In this document: positions 12,210 to 20,096 of the stretch, piece after piece
Layout of the letters: each line of letters starts with the position of its first letter
How positions within the stretch are numbered: position 1 is the first letter of the stretch
Assembly: GCA_025455865.1 (NCBI GenBank)
Contig: JALOLS010000006.1
Span: forward strand, 1-49,932
Length of the DNA stretch: 49,932 nt
Reading direction: 5' to 3'
Origin: Thermoleophilia bacterium
Lineage (GTDB): Bacteria; Actinomycetota; Thermoleophilia; Miltoncostaeales; Miltoncostaeaceae
The notes under the pieces: model-generated
Told to the model about the DNA's origin: nothing
What the model saw: the letters and a program-made list of their open reading frames with translations, nothing else
The model's database searches: none
Program-made: the position numbers and the translations under genes

Positions 12210-12476
12210 GCCGCCGCGGCCGCCATCCGGGACCTTCTCGCCGCACGCCGCCCGGGCGCGTCGATCTGCCCATCGGAGGCCGCCCGGTGCCTCGATCCGG
12301 AGCGCTGGCGCGACCTCATGCCCGTGGTGCGCGAGGCCGCCGGCCGGCTTCAGGCACGCGGCGAGGTCGAGGTCACCCGTCGCGGCGAACCGGCGGACCC
12401 CCTCGCCCCCGGCGGTCCCATCCGCATCCGGCGGGTGGCGGCTCAGCCGGAGACGAGGCGGACGGCCGGCGAGTAG
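12210..12476 (+). CDS. DUF3253-like protein, no visible start codon
   Basis: The reading frame from about 12210 to the TAG at 12474-12476 encodes a recognisable DUF3253-type domain: RDLLAARRPGASICPSEAAR, WRDLMPVVREAAGRL, GEVEVTRRGEPADP and GGPIRIRR. The order and spacing match the whole family domain (about 70 residues), so it is unlikely to be chance. The frame is open from 12051, but no ATG, GTG, TTG or CTG occurs in it before the domain. It may begin at a rarer codon, be joined by frameshift to the PRC-barrel gene ending at 12202, or be a broken gene. Its tail overlaps the vapC tail by 34 bases. The family has no established function. Confidence 0.55.
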   Translation, partial: AAAAAIRDLLAARRPGASICPSEAARCLDPERWRDLMPVVREAAGRLQARGEVEVTRRGEPADPLAPGGPIRIRRVAAQPETRRTAGE

Positions 12477-12838
12477 CGGGGCCAGGAGGCGTCGGCGGTC
12501 ATCGCCTCGCCCCCGGCGTCGATCGCGGCGCCCAGGATGAGTGCGTCCGGAAGACGGAGCGCCCGGTGCGCCGCGCGCAGGCGGGCCGCCTCCGCGGCCG
12601 CCCCCCGGCTCAGCGGCAGCACGCGCAGCGAGGCGAAGAACGCCTCGGCGGCCTCGGCGGTGGGCCCGCCGATCGCGACGGGGCGCACCATCGCCTCGGC
12701 GTACGCCACCACCGGCACGACGACCTCCTCGCCCTCGGTCCACGCGGCGGCGAGCGCCGCCACCGCCGCGGCGTGGAGCGGATCGTCCCCGTCGAGGGTC
12801 GCGATCAGGATGCTCGCGTCGGCGAGGATCAGCGCCAC
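12443..12838 (-). CDS. vapC: PIN-domain toxin, VapC type
   Basis: 131 residues with the PIN acidic set: Asp7 in LILADASIL, Glu in VVAYAEAM, Asp in LRLPDALILGAAI and the MTADASWPR end motif. VapC proteins are magnesium-dependent ribonucleases that cut tRNA or rRNA when their antitoxin is lost. The ATG overlaps the antitoxin gene by 10 bases, the usual antitoxin-first order. The cellular target cannot be read from the sequence. Confidence 0.87.
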   Translation of the reverse strand: MALILADASILIATLDGDDPLHAAAVAALAAAWTEGEEVVVPVVAYAEAMVRPVAIGGPTAEAAEAFFASLRVLPLSRGAAAEAARLRAAHRALRLPDALILGAAIDAGGEAMTADASWPRYSPAVRLVSG

Positions 12839-13074
12839 TCGTCACGGAGCGCGTCGAGATACCCCGGCGGATAGACGCCGGTCAGCGTGCCGGCGAACCG
12901 CAGGAACGGGTTCTCCACCCGCCGCATGACGATGCGCTCGCCGTCGGCCTCGACACGGAGCACGTCCCCGGGCTCAAGGCCTGCCTGCCGCAGGGCCTCG
13001 ACCGGGATGGTGACCTGATGCTTCGCGGAGATCCGGGTGGTTCCCCGGACGCGTTTCCGTACTTCCTCGCCCAT
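12829..13074 (-). CDS. vapB: AbrB/SpoVT-type antitoxin, VapB-like
   Basis: 81 residues. The N-terminal swapped-hairpin DNA-binding motif reads ISAKHQVTIPVEALRQAGLEPGDVLRVEADGERIVM (split here by function: RISAKHQVTIPVEALR and GLEPGDVLRVEADG). The C-terminal part, with FLRFAGTLTGVYPPGY, should wrap the toxin. Such antitoxins neutralise the PIN toxin and repress their own operon. The ATG lies 10 bases after the ribonuclease stop, and a TAACCT box six bases before the ATG could also give an independent leaderless transcript. Confidence 0.87.
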   Translation of the reverse strand: MGEEVRKRVRGTTRISAKHQVTIPVEALRQAGLEPGDVLRVEADGERIVMRRVENPFLRFAGTLTGVYPPGYLDALRDEWR

Positions 13075-13080
13075 GAGTAA

Positions 13081-13086
13081 AGGTTA
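13081..13086 (-). promoter_or_regulatory. -10 box (TAACCT) for the toxin-antitoxin pair
   Basis: The minus-strand hexamer ends six bases before the vapB ATG and includes the stop codon of the preceding ribonuclease gene. It would allow the antitoxin to be expressed separately from the upstream operon. Confidence 0.45.
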
Positions 13087-14508
13087 GCGCGCGAAGACGA
13101 CCGCTCCCCTGGCCGGGTCGGCGGCGGCCAGACGCACCGTGACCGGCTCCCCCAGCGCGAGGCCGTCGGCCGGCATGGTCGCGACCACCGCAGGGTCGGC
13201 GATCTGGACCGTCGCCTCGTCATCGTCCAGGTCCACCACCACCGCGGGGAAGCGCTCGCCCACCCGGCCGGCGAGGAGGGCGGCCTCGACGTGGTCGAGC
13301 GCGGCGCGCTCGGCGGCGCGGGCCCGGCGGGCGGCGCCCTGCATGAGCCCGGGCAGGTCGGGGAGGGCCTCGCGCACCCAGTCCGGGACCTCCCGGCCGG
13401 CGCCGGCGGCCAGGGCGACCTCGGCCGCGAAGCGGTCGGCCAGGCGGCGGATGGGCGCGGTCACGTGGGCGTAGGGGGCGGCCACCGCGGCGTGCTCGGG
13501 GATCGGCCCGTCGGCCGCGGCCCAGGCCGTGTATCCGGCGCCGCGCAGGGTGCGCGCGGCCTGGGTGAGGAACGCCGCCGCGCGGGGGCGCGCGGCATCG
13601 CAGGCGCGGACCACCTCGGAGTATGAGCGGCCCTCGGGCCAGTCGACGCCGAGCGCGGCGGCCATCCGCCGCAGGCGGGCCAGGGCGCGGGGATCGGCCG
13701 GCGGCATGGTGCGAAGCAGGCCGAGCCCGGCCGTCGCCATGAGCCCGGCCGCCGCCATCCCGGTCAGCAGCGACACCTGCGCGTTCCAGCCCTCGACCGG
13801 CAGGGGCGCCTCGTAGCGCAGCATGTACCCGTCCCCGTCGCGGACCACCTCCTGGGCCGGCAGGTCCAGGCTCACGCCGCCGCGCTCACGCTCCCGGGCC
13901 TGGCGGAGCAGGCCGACCTCGCGAAGCAGCCCGAGGGCCGGCGGCCCGGATCCGCGGTCGACCATCACCTGGGCCTCGGCGGAGGAGTGCCGGGCCCGGC
14001 TGCGCACCCACGCCCGTCCCACCCCGGTGGCCCCGAGGCCACCGTCGGCGTCGAGGTCCAGGGTCCAGAGCACCGCCGGGCGGTCCCGGCCCGGCAGCAG
14101 GCTCGCGGCCGCCTCGCCGATGAGGTCGGGGTGCAGCGGGACGCGGCGGTCCGGCAGGTAGACCGTCATCCCGCGCCGGCGGCACTCGGCGTCGAGTGAC
14201 CCGCCTGCGCGCACGAACGCCCCGACGTCGGCGATGGCGTAGTGCACGCGGTACCCGGGGGCGCGGCGCTCCAGGTGCAGGGCCTGGTCCAGGTCGCGGC
14301 TGCCGGGCGGGTCGATCGTGAGCAGGGGGAGATCACGCCGGTCGGCCCGGTCGGCGGGGACCGGCCCGCGCGCCGCGACCGCGGCCGCCTCGGCCGCGGC
14401 GCCGGCCGGCCAGCGGTCGGGGATGCCGGCCACGGCCCGGACCTGCCAGAGCGCCGCCCCGAGGGCCCGGGCGGCGGACGGCCCCAGGCGTACCGGCGCC
14501 CGGGGCAC
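13084..14508 (-). CDS. RNB-domain exoribonuclease (RNase II/R family, compact form)
   Basis: 474 residues from GTG 14508. The RNB motif LLTIDPPGSRDLDQAL gives metal-binding Asp66, Asp72 and Asp74. The fourth position, Asp in E. coli RNase II, is Gln75. YAIADVGAFV, MTVYLPDRRVPLHP and HVTAPIRRLADRFAAEVAL follow in family order, then a short C-terminal beta domain. The protein lacks the two N-terminal cold-shock domains of RNase II (644 residues in E. coli) and has at most a reduced S1-like tail. It probably degrades single-stranded RNA 3'-5'. It lies three bases after a small gene and 10 bases before vapB, so it may be co-transcribed with the toxin-antitoxin pair. Confidence 0.87.
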   Translation of the reverse strand: MPRAPVRLGPSAARALGAALWQVRAVAGIPDRWPAGAAAEAAAVAARGPVPADRADRRDLPLLTIDPPGSRDLDQALHLERRAPGYRVHYAIADVGAFVRAGGSLDAECRRRGMTVYLPDRRVPLHPDLIGEAAASLLPGRDRPAVLWTLDLDADGGLGATGVGRAWVRSRARHSSAEAQVMVDRGSGPPALGLLREVGLLRQARERERGGVSLDLPAQEVVRDGDGYMLRYEAPLPVEGWNAQVSLLTGMAAAGLMATAGLGLLRTMPPADPRALARLRRMAAALGVDWPEGRSYSEVVRACDAARPRAAAFLTQAARTLRGAGYTAWAAADGPIPEHAAVAAPYAHVTAPIRRLADRFAAEVALAAGAGREVPDWVREALPDLPGLMQGAARRARAAERAALDHVEAALLAGRVGERFPAVVVDLDDDEATVQIADPAVVATMPADGLALGEPVTVRLAAADPARGAVVFAR

Positions 14509-14511
14509 CGG

Positions 14512-14799
14512 CTACCGCCCCCCGAACAGGCGGTCGGCGTCGGCCCGCAGCGCGTCGCCGAGGCGCACGTGGGCGTCCCGCCCCGGCCCGCCCGGCCAGG
14601 TCACGGCGACCACCCCGCGCTCCTCCAGCTCACCCAGCGCCCCCATCACCGCGAGCAGGCCCTCCCGCCCCGCCGGCAGGGCGAGCTCGGCCGCCGCGGT
14701 GGTCACCGACAGGGCGACCGCGCCGTCGGACGGGCGGTCCTCGTCCAGCCACTGGAGCACCAGGAGCATCTCCAGGCGCTCGTGCAGGTCAGCGTCCAC
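14512..14799 (-). CDS. Small hypothetical protein, first gene of the ribonuclease operon
   Basis: 95 residues from GTG 14797-14799. It is mostly helical, with LHERLEMLLVLQWLDED, VTTAAAELALP and LLAVMGALGELEERGVVAVTW, which together look like a small winged-helix-like fold (inference). It ends three bases before the RNB gene. The function is unknown, and coupling suggests a role with the ribonuclease. Confidence 0.6.
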   Translation of the reverse strand: MDADLHERLEMLLVLQWLDEDRPSDGAVALSVTTAAAELALPAGREGLLAVMGALGELEERGVVAVTWPGGPGRDAHVRLGDALRADADRLFGGR

Positions 14800-14839
14800 T
14801 CAGGATGAGCGTAACCCCCCGCCCGCCGTGGCCCGGCGG

Positions 14840-14845
14840 TAGGAT
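14840..14845 (+). promoter_or_regulatory. Putative -10 box (TAGGAT) for sucCD
   Basis: TAGGAT lies in the divergent gap, about 57 bases before the sucC GTG. It gives a leader that holds the GAGGGG ribosome site. Confidence 0.4.
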
Positions 14846-14901
14846 GCCCGGCGGCCCGCCACCCGGCGGGCGCTTCTTTGTGCACCGGATGAGGGGACGA
14901 G

Positions 14902-16047
14902 GTGGATCTCTTCGAATACCAGGGCAAGGAGCTCTTCGCGCGCTTCGGAATCCCGGTCTCGGCCGGCGAGGCGGTGGAGACTCCGGAGGACGCCCGCGCC
15001 GCCGCCGAGCGCATCGGCGGGCAGGTGGTGGTCAAGGCCCAGGTCCAGATCGGGGGCCGCGGCAAGGCCGGCGGCATCAAGCTGGCGGGCACCCCCGAGG
15101 AGGCCGAGCAGCACGCCCGGAACATCCTCGGCATGGACATCCGGGGGCACGTCGTGCGCCGCCTCTGGATCGAGAGCGCCTCGGACATCGCCAGGGAGTA
15201 CTACGCCTCGGTCACCTTCGACCGGGGCGAGAAGAAGCCCCTGTTCATGCTCTCCGCGATGGGCGGCATGGACATCGAGGCGGTGGCCGTGGACAACCCG
15301 GAGGCCCTCGCCAGGCTGCACGTGGACCCCCTCACCGGCTTCCAGGCCCATCACGCGCGCTGGCTGGCCTACCACGCCGGCATCGACACGCCGGCCATCA
15401 AGGGCGTCGTCGACGTGCTGCAGAAGCTCTACGAGGCGTTCATCGCCACCGACGCGATGCTGATGGAGATCAACCCGCTCATCTGGACGACCGACGAGCG
15501 CGTGATCGCCCTCGACAGCAAGGTCACGATCGACAACAACGCCCTCTATCGCCACCCGGAGATCGCCGCGATGCGCGAGGCGACCACCGAGGATCCGCAG
15601 GAGCGGATGGCGCAGGAGCGCGGGGTCACCTACGTGAAGCTCGACGGCGACGTCGGGATCATGGGCAACGGCGCCGGCCTGGTCATGAGCACCCTGGACG
15701 TCGTGGCCCTCGCGGGCGGGCGCCCGGCCAACTTCCTGGACGCCGGCGGCGGATCGAAGGCCGACGAGGTGGTGACCGGCCTGGAGGTGCTGCTCTCGGA
15801 CCCCAAGGTCAAGGTGCTGCTGATCAACATCTTCGGCGGCATCACCCGCTGCGACGAGGTGGCCCGGGGACTCCTGACCGCCCTGGACAAGCTGAACGTG
15901 ACCATCCCGATCGTGGTGCGCCTGGACGGCACCAACGAGGAGGAGGGCCGGCGGATCATCGCCGAGGAGGCCCCCTCCAACGTGGTGGTCGAGGCGACCA
16001 TGCTGTCCGCCGCCGAGCGGGCCGTGCTGCTGGCGAAGGAGGCCTGA
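14902..16047 (+). CDS. sucC: Succinyl-CoA synthetase (succinate-CoA ligase) beta subunit
   Basis: Nucleotide-binding subunit of the TCA-cycle enzyme that couples succinyl-CoA cleavage to NTP formation. It has 381 residues from GTG 14902, with GAGGGG upstream. The ATP-grasp start reads DLFEYQGKELFARFGIPV, followed by VVKAQVQIGGRGKAGGIK, LMEINPL, GNGAGLVMSTLD, FLDAGGGSKADEV and INIFGGITRCDEVA. The length and motif order are complete. sucD follows directly. In this window it accepts the succinyl-CoA made by the mutase. Confidence 0.95.
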   Translation: MDLFEYQGKELFARFGIPVSAGEAVETPEDARAAAERIGGQVVVKAQVQIGGRGKAGGIKLAGTPEEAEQHARNILGMDIRGHVVRRLWIESASDIAREYYASVTFDRGEKKPLFMLSAMGGMDIEAVAVDNPEALARLHVDPLTGFQAHHARWLAYHAGIDTPAIKGVVDVLQKLYEAFIATDAMLMEINPLIWTTDERVIALDSKVTIDNNALYRHPEIAAMREATTEDPQERMAQERGVTYVKLDGDVGIMGNGAGLVMSTLDVVALAGGRPANFLDAGGGSKADEVVTGLEVLLSDPKVKVLLINIFGGITRCDEVARGLLTALDKLNVTIPIVVRLDGTNEEEGRRIIAEEAPSNVVVEATMLSAAERAVLLAKEA

Positions 16048-16917
16048 GTGAGCATCCTGGTCGACGAGGGCACGCGCCTGGTGGTGCAGGGCATCACCGG
16101 CCGCGAGGGGGCGTTCCACGCCACCCGCAACAAGGCCTACGGCACCAACGTGGTGGCCGGCGTGACCCCGGGCAAGGCCGGGCAGGACGTCGAGGGCATC
16201 CCGGTCTTCAACACCGTGCGCGATGCGGTGGAGGAGACGCAGGCGAACACCGCGATGGTCTTCGTGCCCCCGCGCTTCGCCGCCGACGCCCTGTATGAGG
16301 CGCTCGAGAGCGGCGTGGACACGGTGGTGTGCATCACCGAGGGCATCCCCGCCCACGAGATGCTGCGGGTCTACACGCATCTCAAGCGCGGCCAGCAGGT
16401 GCTGGTGGGCCCCAACTGCCCGGGCATCATCAGCCCCGGCAAGGCCAGCGTGGGGATCATGCCCACCCAGGTCTTCTCGCCCGGCCGCGTCGGCCTGGTG
16501 AGCCGGTCCGGCACGCTGACCTACCAGATCAGCAAGGAGCTCGGGGACCTCGGCATCGGCCAGAGCACGGTGGTCGGCATCGGCGGCGACCCGGTGGTGG
16601 GGTCGTCGTTCATCGACATCATCTCCCGGTTCGAGGCCGACCCCGACACCGACCTGGTGGTGATGGTGGGCGAGATCGGCGGCGCCGAGGAGGAGAAGGC
16701 GGCCGAGTACATCGCCGAGCACATGCAGACGCCGGTGGTCGCCTACATCGCCGGCTTCCAGGCCCCGCCCGGCAAGCAGATGGGCCACGCGGGCGCCATC
16801 ATCACCGGCTCGTCGGGCACCGCGCAGGCCAAGAAGGAGGCCCTCGAGGCCAAGGGCGTGAAGGTGGGGACCAACCCCACCGAGGTCGCCCGGTTCGTGA
16901 AGGAGCGGCTGCAGTAG
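16048..16917 (+). CDS. sucD: Succinyl-CoA synthetase alpha subunit
   Basis: CoA-binding and phosphohistidine subunit. It has 289 residues starting at the GTG right after the sucC stop. Motifs are [63 protein letters not shown] and [12 protein letters not shown]. His247 in the last is the residue phosphorylated during the reaction. The gene ends just before a strong hairpin, closing the operon. Confidence 0.95.
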   Translation: MSILVDEGTRLVVQGITGREGAFHATRNKAYGTNVVAGVTPGKAGQDVEGIPVFNTVRDAVEETQANTAMVFVPPRFAADALYEALESGVDTVVCITEGIPAHEMLRVYTHLKRGQQVLVGPNCPGIISPGKASVGIMPTQVFSPGRVGLVSRSGTLTYQISKELGDLGIGQSTVVGIGGDPVVGSSFIDIISRFEADPDTDLVVMVGEIGGAEEEKAAEYIAEHMQTPVVAYIAGFQAPPGKQMGHAGAIITGSSGTAQAKKEALEAKGVKVGTNPTEVARFVKERLQ

Positions 16918-16925
16918 CGCTCCGG

Positions 16926-16961
16926 GCGCGCCGGGCCCCCCGCCGCGGGGGCCCGGCGCGC
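16926..16961 (+). terminator. Strong sucCD terminator hairpin
   Basis: Fifteen-base perfect arms (16926-16940 and 16947-16961) with a six-base loop, nine bases after the sucD stop. Confidence 0.75.
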
Positions 16962-16997
16962 TTGACCTGCGCGTCCGGGCCGTGTGGAGTGGCGGGC

Positions 16998-17708
16998 GTG
17001 CGCGCCCTCATCGCCCTGGCCACCCTGGCCCTCGTCCCCGCCGCGGCCCATGGGGCCGTGGTCATCGACGGGGAGCCCCTGCCCACGCCGCCGACCGACC
17101 GGCAGGCGTGGACCGCGACGATCCTCGCCCCCGTGCCCGCGCGGGCCGAGCCCCGGGCCTCGGCCCGGGTGGTCCGGCGCCTGAGCGGGCAGACGCCGTT
17201 CAGCAAGCGCACCGAGGTGCTCCTGGTGACCGGCGCGCGGCAGGTCGGCCGCCGGCAGTGGGTCCAGGTGCAGCTCCCCTCGCGCCCGAACGGCGTGACC
17301 GGCTGGGTGCCGGCCGATGCCACGATCCTCTCGCCCACGCCCGTGCGCATCCGCATCCGCCTGGGCGCCAAGCGGGTCGAGGTGTACCGCGCGGGCCGCA
17401 GGGTGGGCAGCTACCGCGCCGCGGTGGGCAAGCCGTCGACGCCGACGCCGGTCGGCCGCTTCGCCGTCTACGACCCGGTCCCCACCGACGGACAGCTCGC
17501 CCCGGTGATCATGGTGCTGACCGCCTACAGCCCGGTCCTCCAGTCGTTCCTGGGCGGCACCGGCGTGTCGGCCATCCACGGCTGGCCGGATCCGGGGGTC
17601 ATGGGGCAGGCCGTGAGCGCCGGCTGCATCCGGCTCTCCCAGCGCGACACCGCCCGGGTCGCCCGGGTGGCCGAGCCCGGCACCCCGGTCACCATCGACC
17701 GCACGTGA
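16998..17708 (+). CDS. L,D-transpeptidase (YkuD domain), exported
   Basis: 236 residues from GTG 16998, with GGAG eight bases upstream. A signal peptide (about 1-20, ending AHGA) is followed by an SH3-like region (about 30-115, WVQVQLPSRPNGVTGWVP) and a YkuD catalytic domain (about 118-236). The active-site block has His in AIHGWPD and Cys in SAGCIRLS, the standard catalytic pair. It should make 3-3 cross-links or attach proteins to peptidoglycan outside the membrane. It is coupled to the next gene by a GTGA overlap and resembles the gene at 18639, with the same domain order. Confidence 0.9.
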   Translation: MRALIALATLALVPAAAHGAVVIDGEPLPTPPTDRQAWTATILAPVPARAEPRASARVVRRLSGQTPFSKRTEVLLVTGARQVGRRQWVQVQLPSRPNGVTGWVPADATILSPTPVRIRIRLGAKRVEVYRAGRRVGSYRAAVGKPSTPTPVGRFAVYDPVPTDGQLAPVIMVLTAYSPVLQSFLGGTGVSAIHGWPDPGVMGQAVSAGCIRLSQRDTARVARVAEPGTPVTIDRT

Positions 17709-18619
17709 GCCTCGGGGCCGGCGGCGCCGGCCCCGTCCCCGACGTCCCCGAGGAGGTCAGGGGGCCCTGGGATCCGCGGGTGCGGGTGTTCCGGGCCGGG
17801 GCCGAGGTGGACGCCTTCTGCGTCGTGGGGGACCGGGCGGTCGCGGTGGTCGACACCATGTCCAGCCCCCAGCTCGCCGAGGGCATGCTCGCGGCGCTGG
17901 GCGACGACCTCACGGGGCGGGCGCTGGTGGTGGTGAACACCCACCAGCACCACGACCACACGTGGGGGAACTGCGCGGTGCCGGCGCCGGTGATCGCCCA
18001 CCCGGCGGGCCCGGCCATCGCCCTCGGCGCGGCGGCCGCGCGGTTCCTGGAGGAGCGGCGCGCGGCGGAGGCGCGGTTCGCGCGGGTGCGGATCGTCCCG
18101 CCCACGGTCACGGTGCCCGACGGGGCCGAGGTGCACCTGGGCGGGCTCACGCTCGTGCTCGTGCACGCGCCCGGGCACACCCCGGACCACCTGGCCGTGT
18201 GGATCCCCGAGCTCCGCCTGCTCCTGCCCGGCGACGCGGCCGAGCACCCCTTCCCCTACGCCGAGGCGCCCGCGGGGCCGGCGGACCTCGCCGTCACCCT
18301 GCGGCGGCTCGCGGCCCTGGACCCCGAGACCGTGCTCCCCTGCCACGGCGGCACGCACGACCCGGGGCTGCTCGCGAGGAACCTGGCCTACCTGGACCGC
18401 GTCATCGCCACCGGCGGCGGCCCCGGGGCTGAAGCGGCGTTCCCATCTGCCGATGCACTCGCCATGAGCGGGACCGACGCCGGTCGCGTGCCGGCCTTCT
18501 ACGCCGACTTCCATCGCCAGAACCTCCTGAACGCGGCGATCGCGCCGGCACCTTCGGGCCGCTCCGAGCGCCCTTCCGCCGAGGTCGCGGTTGATCCGCA
18601 GGCAGGGGATGGGCTTTGA
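17705..18619 (+). CDS. Metallo-beta-lactamase-fold hydrolase
   Basis: 304 residues. The metal-binding motif is NTHQHHDHTWGN (HxHxDH), with HAPGHTPDHLAVW, LLPGDAAEHPFPYAEAP and LPCHGG giving the later ligands. No signal peptide is seen, so the enzyme is probably cytoplasmic. After the fold, about residue 240 onward, a tail contains PAFYADFHRQNLLNAAI, which is seen in some family members. The GTG overlaps the stop of the preceding transpeptidase, and its 3' end lies against the second transpeptidase. The substrate is unknown. A role with cell-wall precursors is suggested only by position. Confidence 0.85.
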   Translation: MSLGAGGAGPVPDVPEEVRGPWDPRVRVFRAGAEVDAFCVVGDRAVAVVDTMSSPQLAEGMLAALGDDLTGRALVVVNTHQHHDHTWGNCAVPAPVIAHPAGPAIALGAAAARFLEERRAAEARFARVRIVPPTVTVPDGAEVHLGGLTLVLVHAPGHTPDHLAVWIPELRLLLPGDAAEHPFPYAEAPAGPADLAVTLRRLAALDPETVLPCHGGTHDPGLLARNLAYLDRVIATGGGPGAEAAFPSADALAMSGTDAGRVPAFYADFHRQNLLNAAIAPAPSGRSERPSAEVAVDPQAGDGL

Positions 18620-18638
18620 TCCCGCGAAGGTGAGGCCC

Positions 18639-19364
18639 GTGTCCCCCCGCACGCTGGTTCCCGTCGCGCTGCTCGCCGGCGCGCTGCTCGCGACCCCGGC
18701 CCTCGCCGAGGACGCCGTCGAGCTGTCGGCGCCCGACGCCGACAGCGCCTGGACCGCGCGCATCCTCTACCCGGTGGCCGGCCGCGCGGCGCCGCGTCCC
18801 CGCGCCCGGGTGGTCGGCGGGCTGGTGCACTACACCGCGTTCTCGCGCCGGCCCCAGGTGCTGATGGTGACCGGGAGCGCCACCGACGACTCGGGGCGCG
18901 ACTGGGTGCGGGTCCAGCTCCCGCGCCGGCCCAACGGATCCTCGGCCTGGGTGCCGCAGGACGCCGTGCAGCTCCAGTCCACCGGCGTCCGGCTGCGGGT
19001 GCGCCTGCGGGCACGCAAGGTCGAGGTCTGGCGTGACGGCCGGCGCACCCACTCCTACCGCGCCGCGGTCGGGACCGGGGGCACGCCGACCCCGCGGGGC
19101 CTGTTCGCGATCCAGGACCCGGTGGTCGCCGGCGAGCACCAGCGCAGCTACCTCGGGCCCTACATCCTCACCCTCACCGCCCACTCCACGGTGCTCCGGG
19201 AGTTCATGGGCGGCAACGGCCTGGTGGCCATCCACGGCACCAACGCCCCCGGCCTGCTCGGCCAGGCGGTGAGCAACGGGTGCGTGCGGGTGGCGAACGA
19301 CACCATCCGCGCCCTCTGGCGGGTCGCCCGCCCGGGGACGCCGGTGGAGGTCGTCAACACCTAG
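18639..19364 (+). CDS. Second L,D-transpeptidase (YkuD domain), exported
   Basis: 241 residues from GTG 18639, preceded by AAGGTGAGG. An in-frame ATG at 18609 would add ten residues and overlap the hydrolase gene. The signal peptide ends near ATPALAED. An SH3-like region (WVRVQLPRRPNGSSAWVP) precedes the catalytic domain, with His in AIHGTNAPG and Cys in SNGCVRV. The arrangement and linker are clearly related to the gene at 16998, which suggests duplication with divergence. It should act on peptidoglycan cross-linking. Confidence 0.88.
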   Translation: MSPRTLVPVALLAGALLATPALAEDAVELSAPDADSAWTARILYPVAGRAAPRPRARVVGGLVHYTAFSRRPQVLMVTGSATDDSGRDWVRVQLPRRPNGSSAWVPQDAVQLQSTGVRLRVRLRARKVEVWRDGRRTHSYRAAVGTGGTPTPRGLFAIQDPVVAGEHQRSYLGPYILTLTAHSTVLREFMGGNGLVAIHGTNAPGLLGQAVSNGCVRVANDTIRALWRVARPGTPVEVVNT

Positions 19365-19551
19365 CGCCGGCGAGCCACGCCGGGTGGCCGAGCGCATGGT
19401 GATCGGTGACCGGGGCCCGCCGGCGCACCATCAGGGGGGCCAGGAGGCGGGCCGAGCGGCGGTGCTCGGCGTCGGCCCGGGCGAAGAGGGCGGCGCGCAT
19501 GAGGCCGGTGACCCCGTCGGGCGGACCGGAGACGCGCGGGCGGGTCGGCAT
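19354..19551 (-). CDS. Small hypothetical protein
   Basis: 65 residues from the ATG at 19549-19551, convergent with and overlapping the transpeptidase tail by 11 bases. The third codon positions are almost all G or C, as in real genes here, whereas the overlapping frames read as arginine/proline-rich shadow sequence. It contains GVTGLMRAALFARADAEHRRSA and no known motif. A stop lies just upstream in frame, so the start is fixed. It may be a real small gene or a gene remnant. Confidence 0.4.
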   Translation of the reverse strand: MPTRPRVSGPPDGVTGLMRAALFARADAEHRRSARLLAPLMVRRRAPVTDHHALGHPAWLAGARC

Positions 19552-19733
19552 CCGGCGACATCACCAGGTCGACGCGCGGTGTCCCCGGCGGCCCGGGGCG
19601 ACACGGCCCCAGATCGTCGTGGTGGCGACGAGGAGCGGGGTCGCGGACGCCGGACCGGCGGGGGGGCCGCGCAGCGGGGCCGATCAGACGGCGGACAGCG
19701 GCGACATCGTGCGGCGGCGACGCGGCGTATACA
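19552..19733. other. Intergenic stretch with no recognised feature
   Basis: GC-rich sequence between the small minus gene and the zinc-locus promoter. No frame with convincing coding character is seen. Composition turns AT-rich only at its right end, where the promoter begins. Confidence 0.5.
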
Positions 19734-19746
19734 AATGAGAGTCATT
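19734..19746. promoter_or_regulatory. Fur/Zur-like operator 1
   Basis: Perfect palindrome AATGA-GAG-TCATT in the only AT-rich patch of the region, upstream of the small exported gene and cobW. It lies just before the putative -10 and matches operator 2 (21841-21853, reverse orientation) at 10 of 13 positions. The ATGA/TCAT core is typical of Fur-family sites. Confidence 0.6.
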
Positions 19747-19750
19747 CTTA

Positions 19751-19756
19751 TAACCT
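19751..19756 (+). promoter_or_regulatory. Putative -10 box (TAACCT) of the zinc locus
   Basis: The hexamer lies five bases after operator 1. A regulator bound there would block RNA polymerase. Confidence 0.4.
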
Positions 19757-19794
19757 GGCGCGTCCTGCCATCACGACGATGTCCGTGAGGTCAA

Positions 19795-20069
19795 GTGAGT
19801 CGAGGTGTCGCCCTGCTCGGCACAAGCGTCGCCCTGGCGGTCACCGCGACCCCGGTGGTCGCCGGTGGGAGCGACCACCCCCGGCAGGCCGGGGTGCAGG
19901 TCACCGGGGGCGCCCGGTGTCCCAGCCGCGCGTCGTCGCGGGCGGGGGTCGGCGGGTGCAGATGGGCGACGCCGTCGCGGGCCGGGTGGTCGAGCTCGGC
20001 ACCGACCCGCTCGGGGTCTCCGGCGACGAGGCCGCCTCGGACGCCGTCCCGCCCCGCCCCCGCGCATGA
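19795..20069 (+). pseudogene. Small exported protein gene with an apparent frameshift
   Basis: From GTG 19795, with GAGG just upstream, the frame encodes a signal-peptide-like start, SRGVALLGTSVALAVTAT then PVVAGGS, and reads naturally to about 19915. After that it becomes arginine/serine-rich, while another frame reads VQMGDAVAGRVVELGTDPLG and ends in PRPRA at the TGA 20067-20069. Joining the two frames near the G/C runs at about 19905-19930 would give a secreted protein of about 90 residues. A real frameshift, an assembly error or two unrelated pieces are all possible. It lies between the putative operator and cobW. Confidence 0.4.
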
Positions 20070-20096
20070 CATGCGCCCGAAGGAGGAGAACCCCCG

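Noticed and set aside
12443-13074. Toxin-antitoxin pair as a sign of a mobile island
   Set aside because: Composition and codon use match the neighbours, and no integrase, repeats or att-like sites are seen. The tRNA genes are about 30 kb away.
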